Shown: positions 8,949 through 17,472 of the stretch, in pieces | How the letters are laid out: each line of letters opens with the position of its first letter | Numbering within the stretch: the stretch's first letter is position 1 | NCBI GenBank assembly: GCA_036570425.1 | Contig: DATCYF010000017.1 | Location: 119,325 to 183,324, forward strand | Direction of reading: 5' to 3' | DNA length: 64,000 nucleotides | Source: Rhizorhapis sp036570425 | GTDB taxonomy: Bacteria > Pseudomonadota > Alphaproteobacteria > Sphingomonadales > Sphingomonadaceae | Notes under the pieces: generated by a model | What the model was told of the DNA's origin: nothing | What the model saw: the letters and a program-made list of their open reading frames with translations, nothing else | Database searches by the model: none | Program-made: the position numbers and the translations under genes

Positions 8949-10409
8949 GTGGGCGAACACATTCTGGTCATTGATGAAGGCACGACCTCGACACGGGCCA
9001 TGCTGTTCGATCTTGCCGGAAAATGCCTGGCGACATCGCAACGGGAACTGACCCAATATTATCCCGAACCCGGCCATGTGGAACATGACGCCGGGGAGAT
9101 ATGGGACAAGACGCTGGCCTGCGCGCAGGCGTTGGTGGAGCGCGCTGGCGGCGCGGACCGGATTGCGGCGCTTGGCATTGCCAATCAGCGGGAAACGGTG
9201 GTGGCTTGGGACAAGCGCACCGGAGAGCCCTTGGGACGGGCGATTGTCTGGCAGGACCGGCGCACCGCCGGAATGTGCGCGGCGCTGAAGAATTCAGGCC
9301 ATGAAGCCATCGTGCAGGCCAAGACCGGATTGCTGCTCGATCCTTATTTCAGCGCCACGAAAATGCGCTGGATGCTCCAGAACCAACGGGAGGTGCGCGA
9401 AGCCGGGGAAAGGCTAGCCCTGGGGACGGTGGAATCCTATCTTATTTATCGGCTGACCGGCGGCCTGCATGTCACAGACGCGAGCAATGCAAGCCGCACC
9501 ATGCTGATGCCACTCGATGCGTCGGGATGGGATAGCGAATTGCTGGCGCTCTTTGGAGTACCGGGAGCGGCCATGCCTGAAATCATCGATTCCGCCGGAG
9601 CGATTGGTGAAACCGCTCCGGAACTTTTCGGCGGCCCCATAAAAATTCGCGGGGCGGCGGGCGATCAGCAGGCGGCGACCATTGGGCAGGCCTGCCTTTC
9701 GCCAGGCGATACCAAAGCCACCTTTGGCACTGGCGCATTCATTCTCGCCAATTCAGGCCCTCGACTACCACGTTCGGAGCATCGCCTGCTTACCACGGTC
9801 CTCTATCAGATCGAAGGGCAGCGCCATTACGCGCTGGAAGGATCGGTCTTTGTCGCTGGCAGTCTCATCAAATGGTTGCGGGACGAGCTGGGGATATTGG
9901 CGTCTGCAGCTGAAACGGCCGATCTTGCACCCACGGTCGAGGATAATGGCGGTGTTTACCTCGTTCCAGCCCTGTCGGGTCTTGGGGCACCGCATTGGCG
10001 ACCGGACGCGAAGGCAGTGCTCAGTGGCCTCAGCTTTTCCACGAAGCGCGCGCATATCGCCCGGGCCGCTTTGGAATCCATGGCCTATATGGCCAATGAC
10101 CTAAAGGCAGCTTTCTCTGCCGATGGCGTGCGATGGGAACGGCTGAAGATCGATGGTGGCATGGCGGCCAACAACTGGATGGCGCAGGATTTGGCAGATA
10201 TTCTCGACCTGCCGGTGGAGCGCCCAGATTTTGTGGAAACCACCGCATTGGGCGCGGCTATGCTTGCCGGCGTAGGGGCGGGGTTGTTCGGGTCGCTGGA
10301 AGACGCGGCTGTGATGCGCGGTCAGAAGAAAGCGTTTGACCCGTGCATCGACCCGTCGATACGGCAGAGCAGGCTGGAAGGCTGGCGACAGGCGCTGTCC
10401 AAGGTCTGA
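8949..10409 (+). CDS. glpK: Glycerol kinase (FGGY family)
   Basis: 486 residues from GTG 8949; the frame continues upstream but homology starts at GEHILVIDEGTTSTRAM. It would phosphorylate glycerol to sn-glycerol-3-phosphate using ATP. Family features: the N-terminal phosphate-binding loop DEGTTSTR (E where E. coli has Q), the YYPEPGHVEHDAGEIW substrate region, WQDRRT, GAAGDQQAATIGQ, FGTGAFILANSG (adenosine/phosphate motif) and DGGMAANNWMAQ near the C-terminus. No glpF or glpD is adjacent, so it stands alone downstream of the beta-helix gene. Another polyol or sugar is possible as substrate, but similarity to GlpK is strong. Confidence 0.85.
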   Translation: MGEHILVIDEGTTSTRAMLFDLAGKCLATSQRELTQYYPEPGHVEHDAGEIWDKTLACAQALVERAGGADRIAALGIANQRETVVAWDKRTGEPLGRAIVWQDRRTAGMCAALKNSGHEAIVQAKTGLLLDPYFSATKMRWMLQNQREVREAGERLALGTVESYLIYRLTGGLHVTDASNASRTMLMPLDASGWDSELLALFGVPGAAMPEIIDSAGAIGETAPELFGGPIKIRGAAGDQQAATIGQACLSPGDTKATFGTGAFILANSGPRLPRSEHRLLTTVLYQIEGQRHYALEGSVFVAGSLIKWLRDELGILASAAETADLAPTVEDNGGVYLVPALSGLGAPHWRPDAKAVLSGLSFSTKRAHIARAALESMAYMANDLKAAFSADGVRWERLKIDGGMAANNWMAQDLADILDLPVERPDFVETTALGAAMLAGVGAGLFGSLEDAAVMRGQKKAFDPCIDPSIRQSRLEGWRQALSKV

Positions 10410-10920
10410 CATCAGCCTCCCTGCCAAGCATGAGGGCGCACTCTGCCGGGAATTATAGGGGAGTTCTCCGGGGCCTCTGCGGCGCATGAAAGTCATCCGG
10501 GTGCGGAATGCCAAAGCGCGACAAGCGTGAACTTTGGCCCGGCAGGCTCCCTAGCCCGTCATCAACTCTTGTTCGCTTGATCTGATCCCGTCCGCGGCTT
10601 CCATCCGCAGGCCCATTGAGGTTGCAGGATTTTTCTGCGGCCTGCCACGCAAATTATTGGCTTTTTTCAGAATAGGGTGATCTGGGCGATGTAGCGGATC
10701 ATTATTATTATTAGGAAGAGCAAGAGAATCTCTTCTTCAGATCCACGAAGAAGGCATAGAAATTAGAAATATTGATTTACACCCTGAAAATACTCTAAGC
10801 TCCAGCCCTTCGGCTTAGAAAAGCACGCATCGGGCCAAGCAGAGAAAAGACAGCTCAAAAGAGCTATTTCCGATAAGAATCGAGCCAACAATAGGCGAAA
10901 TTCTTTAGGGGGAGGACAGT
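10410..10920. other. Intergenic region before the double-wHTH regulator
   Basis: 511 bp without a convincing gene. From about 10640 onward it is visibly richer in A/T than its surroundings. It holds a short inverted repeat GAAGAG-N9-CTCTTC (10715-10735) and another CTAAGC-N12-GCTTAG (10795-10818); neither has a T tract. It ends with a strong ribosome-binding site GGGGGAGGACAGT before the ATG at 10921. Most likely a long regulated leader or promoter region for the downstream regulator. Confidence 0.5.
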
Positions 10921-12165
10921 ATGCAGGTGCACTTTGATTGGCCGAAGCTGTATGCCTCGGTGTTGTTGGAGCGTCCCGTCCAGGAGAAGCTGGCCCAATG
11001 CGCCGCCCGGCTTATTGAGCATGATATCCGCACTGAGCAGCGCCGCGCAGGCGAGGTGCTGGGGTCGAGCGGAGAGATCGCTCGGCGGTACGGCCTAGGG
11101 CGCGAAACGATGTTGGGGGCTGTGCGGCTGCTGGAAGATCAAGGCATAGCCCGTATGCGGCGGGGCCCGGGCGGCGGACTCACGGTTTTGGGCGGGAGCC
11201 CTTCGACCATAACCCGTTTTCTGGCCGAATATTTTTTGGCCTGCGGCATTACACCGCGACAGCGCAAGGAAGCCGAGAGTGCGATTGCATTGCTGGGTCA
11301 GGCTGTTCGGGAAGGCCGAAGCCATGGCAGCGAGGACGATGGTGTTGGCTTTCGCCATGCGTTGACGGTGCATGGGCCGCGTTATGAATTATCCGTCCAT
11401 GTGCCCCACGTTGTTTCAAAAATCAGCCGAGTGCTGCAGCCTTTCGCTGATGCGCTGGGAACCTTGTCGCGGTGGGAACATCTGCCTCGGGCGATAACGC
11501 CCAGCGAGGGTAGTCTCGCGATCCTCGTTGCACGCTTGCTGGCGGACGAGGCCCGGCGCCTGCGCCAGCGTGGTGAGGAACGGCTGGGTTCGGAGGCAGA
11601 CTTGACGGAGCGGATCGGCGTAAGCCGCCAGGTATTGCGTCAGGCAGTGCAGATGCTCGAAGCCCGCGGCGTCCTGATCTGCCGCCGCGGCCGGAGCCGT
11701 GGTGTGGAGATCAGGCCCGACCATGCGCCTGGCGCAATCGAGCGCATCGCCCAGCACTGCGCCCTTCTGGATATGAGCGAGGCCGAATTCCGACCGATTC
11801 TCTCGATGATTGGCCGGCTCAATCGCAGTCTCATCGGAACGCGCGCCGAACCCGCCGACTTCGCCGCATTGAGGCGGGTCATGGCGGAACAGGACTGGAC
11901 CGACGCAAGCGGACATATCCGGCGCATTCATATGGAATGGCGAATGATCGACAATCCAGTGCTGAGTCTGATCGAACAATCGCTTGCAGCCTATCGCGCA
12001 CGCAGAGCGGGCAAGATCGCCATGCATGGCGCCTATGACATAGGCCGCCTGAAGGCTTGGACGGACGAGCATCTTGAAAACCTTGGGGTCGGCGACCTTG
12101 CCGCCGCCGACCGGGTCTATTGCGAGATGCATAGCTATGTCGACCGGGTATTAGGGCGTTACTGA
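10921..12165 (+). CDS. GntR/FadR-like regulator with two winged-helix domains
   Basis: 414 residues. Two GntR-type winged helix-turn-helix domains lie in tandem. The first is at ~45-92 (GSSGEIARRYGLGRETML, then AVRLLEDQGIARMRRGPGGG). The second is at ~218-270 (GSEADLTERIGVSRQVLRQ, then AVQMLEARGVLICRRGRSRG). A helical region follows each, the second reminiscent of an FCD ligand domain. GntR proteins normally have one DNA-binding domain and dimerise; here a single chain carries the equivalent of a dimer. It reads towards the end of the minus-strand esterase/TonB cluster, ten bases away, and probably regulates it. RBS GGGGGAGGA is excellent. Confidence 0.75.
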   Translation: MQVHFDWPKLYASVLLERPVQEKLAQCAARLIEHDIRTEQRRAGEVLGSSGEIARRYGLGRETMLGAVRLLEDQGIARMRRGPGGGLTVLGGSPSTITRFLAEYFLACGITPRQRKEAESAIALLGQAVREGRSHGSEDDGVGFRHALTVHGPRYELSVHVPHVVSKISRVLQPFADALGTLSRWEHLPRAITPSEGSLAILVARLLADEARRLRQRGEERLGSEADLTERIGVSRQVLRQAVQMLEARGVLICRRGRSRGVEIRPDHAPGAIERIAQHCALLDMSEAEFRPILSMIGRLNRSLIGTRAEPADFAALRRVMAEQDWTDASGHIRRIHMEWRMIDNPVLSLIEQSLAAYRARRAGKIAMHGAYDIGRLKAWTDEHLENLGVGDLAAADRVYCEMHSYVDRVLGRY

Positions 12166-12174
12166 GCAGATACC

Positions 12175-14280
12175 TCAGTGGACGACGACACGCACGCGAG
12201 CGAGGTTGGGGATACGCAAATAGGGTGTTGATGTGTCGCCTTGTCGATGGGCAGTCACGCGGACAATCGCGAAATATGTGCCGGGCTTGTCATAGCTGTG
12301 ATGCCGCTCATAGCGCCCGCTTTCTGCCGTCCCATCCACTCCTTCTTCTGCGACAGGGAAGCGACCTGTTCCGTCGAAATCCCATTCGACCGCCACGATC
12401 GTGCCTTGCCCAGCCGGCACTTCCGCTGCGGCTGAAAGAGTGAATTCGTCCCCGACCGCCACCTCAGCGCGCGCTTTCCCGTCTATGCTTGCGGAAACTA
12501 CCGGCTGAATGCCGCCGCGTTCGGAAGCATTGGCGGGCAAAGTGAGTTTTCCGCCAGCATAGCTATAGGCGCTGTCAGGCGGAGCGATCCCTTGTTCGAC
12601 CCAGGCAACCAGATCGGCAAGGCCCTGCTCGATAATTCCCGAATAGTCGATCAGGCGTGACGCCGGGGAAGGAACGATGCTGGGCGGCAGAAAGGCCGGG
12701 GGGATATGCTCGGCATTTTCCACCCATTGCAGACGGAAATTCTCGGGCGTTCCGTAACGAGCCACACCCTCCGCATAGAGGATTGCCTGGTCCGGCCAAA
12801 GGGACGTATCGTGCGTGTGCTGCATGTAGAGCAGCTTGCCCTTGAACTGCGCGGAATAATGTCCGCCAAAAGGACTGGGAACGGTGATGCGGGGGCGCTG
12901 GGGGAACATGGGATTGCCATCGACGATGACTTGGTCGAACCCCTTCTCGCCATTGATGACATGGTGCCTGTGCCAATAGCAATAGCCGAGGTAGGCGTCA
13001 TTATCGACCTCCACCTGATCGCCGGACCGGACCCCATCCGCCTTCGCATTTCCGTCAGCGCCAAAGCCGTCGAGCAGCAGTGTGTCACCGAATACCCCCG
13101 TCACGAAGAGCTGACGTCCGGCAGCATCGCCGCTCAGGATGCGGACGGATGCGCCGGGAAGGTAGCCGGAAGGCTGTTCGGCCAGCCGGATTGCGATCTG
13201 CTGGTCAGGCGGCGACATGATTGCCATGAAGGAACTCGCCTCCATGGCGGCCGGGCCGCCGGCGCGCACTTCGGCGGCCAGGTCGGCGGCGGTGCGGACT
13301 TCGCCCACGCCAGTCTTGAACCGCACAATCCGGTCGCCTTCGAACAAATGCGGCTGATCGTGTCCTGCATAGCCCGGCTTGCTCCAGAAATCAGGGGTAT
13401 AGCCGGGGTCCTGACGAGCGAACTCCGTTGCGTTCCAACACCACATGGCGGCCTGACCCATGGGCTGAGCAATCATATATTCCGCGCCCCGGGGAAAACC
13501 GAGCCGGTATAGATCGGCCAGCGCTTCCCGCTCATAGGCGTTCAATCCCTCGAACGGATTGCCGCTGCCTCCCGGTTCGGTCGCATCAATGACGCTGGCC
13601 AGCTTGTCGCGGAGCAGGCGACGGACATTGAACATAGCGCCGAAGCCCGTAGGTTGTACGCTTTCGATCGCTTCATCGGCCTTGCCCGGCGCGATTGGAC
13701 CGCCGCCCATGAACGGCAGGGCGCCGTCATAAATGTCGGGCGCATTTTCCAGGCACAGGGGTGATCGGCGCGCGCCGCCGCTACCACCATAGACATAGCC
13801 GTGATGCGGTGTCTCACCATAATGATGCGCGGCAAGATGTTTTGCGAAACGCGCCGATTCTGCGCTGGCCCGCCAGCCATAGAGTCCCGGATCGTCGCCC
13901 GCGCGGGGGTCGAGATCATTGCCGATATGCCCCTGATTCGATTCCAGCATATAACCGCCCAGACGGAAGGGACCGGCAATTCCGCCCAGCACGCCCGCCA
14001 GCGGCCCGACGAAACCGAACTCGGTTCCGCCTAGGCCACCGCTCAGCGGCTGAAAGAAGCGCCCTCGATACACGTCCTTTTCGGGAAAGTAGATCGCGAA
14101 GCGAGTGTCGGTATTCTCAAACCCGCCATGAATGTACCGATGCGGCAACGGATCGTCCCGCATCTCGTCGGCGTCGATGAAAGGCCTGCCGAAATAGGAA
14201 TCGGTGGGGACATAGCTATTGATGGCGCGGGCCAGACCGGGATCGATGGGCTGCGCCGTGTCTGCGTGCGATTCAGTCAT
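12175..14280 (-). CDS. Tannase-like alpha/beta hydrolase with C-terminal PKD domain
   Basis: 701 residues. The nucleophile elbow is GGSGGARR with Ser167, followed by ENAPDIYDGALPFMGG, a context resembling RYPDDFDGAVVGAPG of tannase/feruloyl esterases. A second conserved block is LLYMQHTHDTSLWPDQAILYAEG, with the catalytic acid and His probably in this region and at AEHIPP. Residues ~605-700 form a PKD/Ig-like domain (VSASIDGKARAEVAVGDEF, VAVEWDFDGTGRF, HHSYDKPGTYFAIVRVT). No signal peptide is seen, although PKD domains are normally extracellular. It is the last gene of the minus-strand cluster, starting two bases after the amidase stop. Substrate unknown, probably an ester. Confidence 0.65.
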   Translation of the reverse strand: MTESHADTAQPIDPGLARAINSYVPTDSYFGRPFIDADEMRDDPLPHRYIHGGFENTDTRFAIYFPEKDVYRGRFFQPLSGGLGGTEFGFVGPLAGVLGGIAGPFRLGGYMLESNQGHIGNDLDPRAGDDPGLYGWRASAESARFAKHLAAHHYGETPHHGYVYGGSGGARRSPLCLENAPDIYDGALPFMGGGPIAPGKADEAIESVQPTGFGAMFNVRRLLRDKLASVIDATEPGGSGNPFEGLNAYEREALADLYRLGFPRGAEYMIAQPMGQAAMWCWNATEFARQDPGYTPDFWSKPGYAGHDQPHLFEGDRIVRFKTGVGEVRTAADLAAEVRAGGPAAMEASSFMAIMSPPDQQIAIRLAEQPSGYLPGASVRILSGDAAGRQLFVTGVFGDTLLLDGFGADGNAKADGVRSGDQVEVDNDAYLGYCYWHRHHVINGEKGFDQVIVDGNPMFPQRPRITVPSPFGGHYSAQFKGKLLYMQHTHDTSLWPDQAILYAEGVARYGTPENFRLQWVENAEHIPPAFLPPSIVPSPASRLIDYSGIIEQGLADLVAWVEQGIAPPDSAYSYAGGKLTLPANASERGGIQPVVSASIDGKARAEVAVGDEFTLSAAAEVPAGQGTIVAVEWDFDGTGRFPVAEEGVDGTAESGRYERHHSYDKPGTYFAIVRVTAHRQGDTSTPYLRIPNLARVRVVVH

Positions 14281-14282
14281 GG

Positions 14283-15797
14283 CTAGCTCACCTTGGGACG
14301 TTCATTGCGAGGGAAAGCCGTTTGATAGGCCTGAGCGACACGGAAGATTTTTGCCTCGCTGCCCGGGGGACCAGCAATCTGCAAACCGACCGGAAAGCCA
14401 TCGACAAAGCCGCAAGGGACCGAAATGGCCGGGAATTTCAGCCAATTAAACATATCGGTGTGGCTACAATAACTGCCCATGAAGCTTCCACCGGGATATT
14501 TGGGACCATCGGTAGTCCAGGCAGCTTCCCATTCGGCGATGGGGCGAGTGATCCGCTGCGATGTCGCCGAAAGGATAAGGTCATGCGTCGCGAACAGCTT
14601 GTGGAAGCGATCCCAGTTGCGCCCGCGTGCCTCGAAGCCCGCTTGCAGAACCTCTTGCGATGGCAGGGAAAGCCCTTCGGTCGGATAGAAGGAGAGCCAC
14701 TGCGCCATGCGACCGGGCATGATATCGTCCCACACTTCCTTCGTTTCCTCGACGGAAGCGCCTAGCGAACCCATTTTTGTTGCTTCCGCGCGGCATAGTG
14801 CAATCACGCGGGCGCTTTCGGGCGCGGCATAGCGCTGTGCAAAGCCGAAATCATCCGTCCAGGCGAAGCGCATGCCCTTCACGCCCTTGTCGATGTCAGC
14901 CAGGAAATCATCCGGCTCGGTCTGGATCGAAAAGGGATCCCTGCCATCGGGGCCAGCCATTACCTGTGTCACCAGCGCCGCGTCGCGGACGCTGCGGGCA
15001 AGGGGGCCGACAGTGATACCGGCGGGGGGCCGCGGCTTTGCGTAATCGAGTTCCGGGATCAGTCCGCCTGTCGGATGCATGCCCACTACACCGCTATAGG
15101 CGGCTGGCAGCCGGGTGGATCCGCCGCCGTCCGATCCGATGGCAACCGGCAGCATGCCAGCGGCCACGGCTGCTGCGCCGCCGGAACTTGACCAGCCCGG
15201 CACTCGGCTGGTGTCCCAGGGGCTGCGTGCTTCAGCTTCCCAGTTGAAGGGTTTGAAAATGCCTTCGCCAGCCAACGCGCCGCCGCCACCTGCGCCAAGC
15301 ATGCTGTTGGTGCCCATGATGATCGCGCCGGATTTTCTGAGGCGTTCGACGCCGAAATGATCGTTTCTGGATACCGGGGCAGGCTTATCGCCCACTTGAT
15401 GCCCTTTCAGGCCCCTGACGGGGATATGGTCCTTGATCGCGATGGGAACGCCATGTAGCGGTCCCAGCTTTTCGCCGCGTGCGATCGCAGCATCGGCTGC
15501 CCTGGCCTGCTCAAGCGCACCTGCACGATCGAGAGTGGCATATACATGGAGCGTGCCGTCGAGTGCATCGGCCCGACCCAGCAAATGCTGCACCACCTCC
15601 GTCACTGAAACGTCCTTGCGTGCTATTCTGTCGCGAAGTTCGGTTGCCGTAGCCCAATGGAGGTCGCTGGTCTGTGCAGCAGCTTTCCCTGCCGCGGCCA
15701 CCGCCGCTGGCGCCAATATGCCAGCCGCTGCTCCGGCCGCACCTTTTGCGAATTCCCGCCTTGTCATTTCCTTCATCCTTTTTGCTGAACTGGTCAC
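14283..15797 (-). CDS. Amidase signature enzyme with Tat signal
   Basis: 504 residues if the GTG at 15797 is used; its GTGA overlaps the tannase stop, implying coupled translation. ATG 15776 is an alternative. A twin-arginine leader (MTRREFAKGAAGAAAG) predicts periplasmic export. The amidase Ser-cisSer-Lys triad is visible: Lys122 in VPIAIKDHIP, the cis-serine in GWSSSGG (203-205), and nucleophile Ser227 in GSDGGGSTR. Enzymes of this family hydrolyse amide or ester bonds of small molecules. Its position between two tannase-like genes suggests it cleaves the same imported or periplasmic substrate. Substrate not predictable. Confidence 0.88.
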   Translation of the reverse strand: MTSSAKRMKEMTRREFAKGAAGAAAGILAPAAVAAAGKAAAQTSDLHWATATELRDRIARKDVSVTEVVQHLLGRADALDGTLHVYATLDRAGALEQARAADAAIARGEKLGPLHGVPIAIKDHIPVRGLKGHQVGDKPAPVSRNDHFGVERLRKSGAIIMGTNSMLGAGGGGALAGEGIFKPFNWEAEARSPWDTSRVPGWSSSGGAAAVAAGMLPVAIGSDGGGSTRLPAAYSGVVGMHPTGGLIPELDYAKPRPPAGITVGPLARSVRDAALVTQVMAGPDGRDPFSIQTEPDDFLADIDKGVKGMRFAWTDDFGFAQRYAAPESARVIALCRAEATKMGSLGASVEETKEVWDDIMPGRMAQWLSFYPTEGLSLPSQEVLQAGFEARGRNWDRFHKLFATHDLILSATSQRITRPIAEWEAAWTTDGPKYPGGSFMGSYCSHTDMFNWLKFPAISVPCGFVDGFPVGLQIAGPPGSEAKIFRVAQAYQTAFPRNERPKVS

Positions 15798-17404
15798 TTG
15801 GAATTGACGCAGCTATAATTGCCTGCATCGAAGCCGAAATCGCCCGGTCGCCCGAGGAATTTCGCTACTTTGGGATAGGCGCACATCAACACCGTACGGG
15901 TAGGGGAAACCACCGCGTCAGGGGCAGGACGCCCGGGCATGCCTTCAGGCAAACCCTCGGGCACGCTGGGTCCCGTGCCGATGATGGTGTCGGGCGCAAT
16001 GCCGCGCTCACGCCAGGCGATAACCTTCTCAAGCGCGCGGTCGGGAACGTCCTGCGGTCCTGTGCCTCCTCCGCAATGATATGTTCCCGGTGCCAGGAAC
16101 AGCCGCGCGAAATCGCTGCTGGCGGGGACGGACTGCTGAAGGTCCTTGTAGTGGGTGATGATCTCGCTGACCGGAATTCCGGGATCAGCGATGCCGTGCC
16201 AATAAATGACCTTGCCGCCCTTCGCCTTGAAAGCCGTGAGTTTCTCCGGATGGCGGGGGGACAGGTCCGCCCAGTCATAGCCTTCGGTCAACCGCTTGAC
16301 GTCTGCCGGATTGTTGAAGCTGAATCCGTCGATTACGTCCAGCTTGGGGTCCCGGATGAACATATCGCGCATGAAGCTGTTCGCAATGATGTAGCCAGCG
16401 GGGGGCGGTGACGGCGCCCAGGGATTGGGCTGGCCCTTCACGGGCTTGGTTGCGCCCATGAAGAACTGCGTCCAGCCGGTAGGATTGGTAAGCGCAAAAC
16501 CATTACGCGGCCGACCAGGATATACCGCTGGCGGGCCAAGGGCGATTGCCTTGACGGTATCCACCTCATCCTTGGTGAGGCAGTTGGGGCCGTCGCCTCC
16601 TTTGCACAGCAAGGACGCCGGGTCGAAGCCGCAGCTATCGGGATCTGCGACCAGTCCATTGGGTGACGCACATTGCTTGATGACGGTCCGCTCGATCAGC
16701 GCCAGCTTGGCGGGAGAAACCCAGGCATTGGGTGTGCGAAAGATCTGCTGCGTTGTCCAGGTGAACCAGGACGGGTCCCATCCCAGCCCCGGCGCACCCA
16801 CGACAGCGCCGTCGAAATCGTCGGGATAGCGTTCGATAGCCTGCTCGGTCATCCGGCCGCCGCCGGAGCATCCAAGCATATAGCGGTACATGTTCTGAGC
16901 GCCATAAAAGGCCCGCGTCAACGCCTGTGTCGCGACGGCCGTGACATGGCCTGCCCTATGGGCGTGGTCGAGCATCGCGGTCGGATTGTCCTTCGCAAAG
17001 CTCCAATCGAGGATCGTTCCCTGATGTCCCGTGTCCGTCACGGCGACGGCGAAACCCGCGCCCAGCAGCTTGGGATTGGCAGGCGGCATGAAGCCGGCTG
17101 CACCGCCCAGACCCATGAAGTAATAACGGCCATTCCATTGGTCAGTAGGCAGGGAGAGAGTGAAATTGATCGTGGAGTCGGGCTTGGTCGCCTTGGCTGT
17201 TCCGACGATCTTGCAGAACGGTGCCGGTACTTTGAGTTGATCGACGCTCAGGATCCTGGTGCCCTGCGGCGCGATCTTCTGGAGCGCATCGACGCTGCAT
17301 TGCGCCTTGGGCTCTGCCGGAACCGGAGGCGGACTATCCGCCGCTGCGGCGCCTGCGGACGCAATGGCGAGGGCAGAGGTGATAAAAAGACCGGTCTTTT
17401 GCAT
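15794..17404 (-). CDS. Tannase/feruloyl esterase family protein, secreted
   Basis: 536 residues from ATG 17404, chosen because TAGGAG stands six bases upstream (the ATG at 17410 is too close). A signal peptide (MQKTGLFITSALAIASAGAAAA) directs it to the periplasm or outside. The tannase CS-D-HC arrangement is present: Cys179-Ser180 in YMLGCSGGGRM, the acid in YWHGIADPGIP, and His in PGTYHCGGG. Several other cysteines suggest further disulfides. The family hydrolyses galloyl, feruloyl or related aromatic esters. It overlaps the amidase start by four bases and follows a TonB receptor on the same strand, so uptake and hydrolysis are probably co-expressed. Confidence 0.9.
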   Translation of the reverse strand: MQKTGLFITSALAIASAGAAAADSPPPVPAEPKAQCSVDALQKIAPQGTRILSVDQLKVPAPFCKIVGTAKATKPDSTINFTLSLPTDQWNGRYYFMGLGGAAGFMPPANPKLLGAGFAVAVTDTGHQGTILDWSFAKDNPTAMLDHAHRAGHVTAVATQALTRAFYGAQNMYRYMLGCSGGGRMTEQAIERYPDDFDGAVVGAPGLGWDPSWFTWTTQQIFRTPNAWVSPAKLALIERTVIKQCASPNGLVADPDSCGFDPASLLCKGGDGPNCLTKDEVDTVKAIALGPPAVYPGRPRNGFALTNPTGWTQFFMGATKPVKGQPNPWAPSPPPAGYIIANSFMRDMFIRDPKLDVIDGFSFNNPADVKRLTEGYDWADLSPRHPEKLTAFKAKGGKVIYWHGIADPGIPVSEIITHYKDLQQSVPASSDFARLFLAPGTYHCGGGTGPQDVPDRALEKVIAWRERGIAPDTIIGTGPSVPEGLPEGMPGRPAPDAVVSPTRTVLMCAYPKVAKFLGRPGDFGFDAGNYSCVNSK

Positions 17405-17472
17405 GCTCATCTCCTAAACTGCGTTATGATCGGCGCCGCGAGCCCCCTTCGTTCGCGGCGCCGCCCCCTCCG

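Noticed and set aside
10715..10818. Terminators after the glycerol-kinase-like gene
   Set aside because: Both inverted repeats are only six base pairs with no T tract and lie 300-400 bp past the stop.
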